NCBI GenBank assembly: GCA_018262875.1
Contig: JADFDL010000099.1
Location: 1 to 6,400, forward strand
Origin: Rhodocyclaceae bacterium
Lineage (GTDB): Bacteria; Pseudomonadota; Gammaproteobacteria; Burkholderiales; Rhodocyclaceae
Direction of reading: 5' to 3'
DNA length: 6,400 nt
Numbering within the stretch: the stretch's first letter is position 1; every line of letters begins with the position of its first letter. The notes under the pieces were generated by a model that was given only the letters and a program-made list of their open reading frames with translations, was not told the DNA's origin and ran no database searches. The position numbers were made by a program, and so were the translations under genes. Shown piece by piece: positions 6,396-6,400 of the stretch.

Positions 6396-6400
6396 TGCGC

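Larger units (their letters stand above)
6150..6400. other. Non-coding region upstream of pilM
   Basis: This stretch is visibly richer in A and T than the genes and I find no supported gene in it. It contains the pilM leader and promoter, the small palindrome, the overlapping inverted repeats, the IHF-like site and the edge TATAAT box. An 8-base inverted repeat, TTGATTAT (6304-6311) and ATAATCAA (6364-6371), spans the right part. A 60-codon minus-strand frame (6390-6208) is open here, but it has no ribosome site and its stop lies inside the pilM -10 box. Confidence 0.7.

Noticed and set aside
6384..6398. GG-N10-GC spacing resembling a sigma-54 promoter, rightward
   Set aside because: Only the GG and TTGC cores match, the G run makes the GG easy to satisfy, and the other -24 positions disagree. 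The TATAAT reading of the same bases is at least as good.
1..6400. Mobile elements, CRISPR arrays, tRNA or rRNA genes, toxin-antitoxin or defence systems
   Set aside because: Coding space is filled by seven intact or edge-cut conserved genes, and I saw no transposase, spaced direct-repeat array, or tRNA-like fold in the short gaps.

Overview
The window carries the end-to-end type IV pilus assembly cluster pilM-pilN-pilO-pilP-pilQ followed by the shikimate-pathway genes aroK and aroB, all on the minus strand. Read in the direction of transcription, it runs from the right edge towards the left. The gene order pilMNOPQ-aroK-aroB is a conserved chromosomal arrangement in Gram-negative Proteobacteria. 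The moderately high GC content and the protein sequences suggest a beta-proteobacterium, perhaps near the Rhodocyclales or Nitrosomonadales. That placement is an inference, and genus cannot be read from the sequence alone.

Layout from right to left: 6150-6400 is an AT-richer non-coding stretch. It holds a good sigma-70-type promoter for pilM, a perfect match to the IHF consensus, several small inverted repeats, and at the extreme right edge a TATAAT box facing rightwards. That box could serve a divergent gene outside the window; in many relatives this is ponA/mrcA. Then come pilM (TTG start), pilN, pilO, pilP and pilQ, every junction being a 4-base ATGA overlap. A strong intrinsic terminator lies 20 bases after the pilQ stop. 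aroK (GTG start) begins about 30 bases beyond it, and aroB overlaps the end of aroK by 13 bases and runs off the left edge with roughly half of the gene present.

How the genes work together: PilM is a cytoplasmic actin-like protein that holds the N-terminal tail of PilN. PilN and PilO are single-pass inner-membrane proteins that pair through coiled coils and ferredoxin-like domains. PilP is an inner-membrane lipoprotein that links the PilN/PilO pair to the periplasmic domains of PilQ, the outer-membrane secretin through which the pilus passes. AroK and AroB make shikimate-3-phosphate and 3-dehydroquinate for aromatic amino acid synthesis and have no known mechanistic link to pili beyond conserved synteny.

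I see no mobile element, CRISPR array, tRNA, rRNA or defence system, and no evidence for an undescribed system. The points worth a second look are regulatory: the four ATGA couplings, the non-ATG starts of pilM and aroK, the terminator between pilQ and aroK, and the IHF-like site upstream of pilM.
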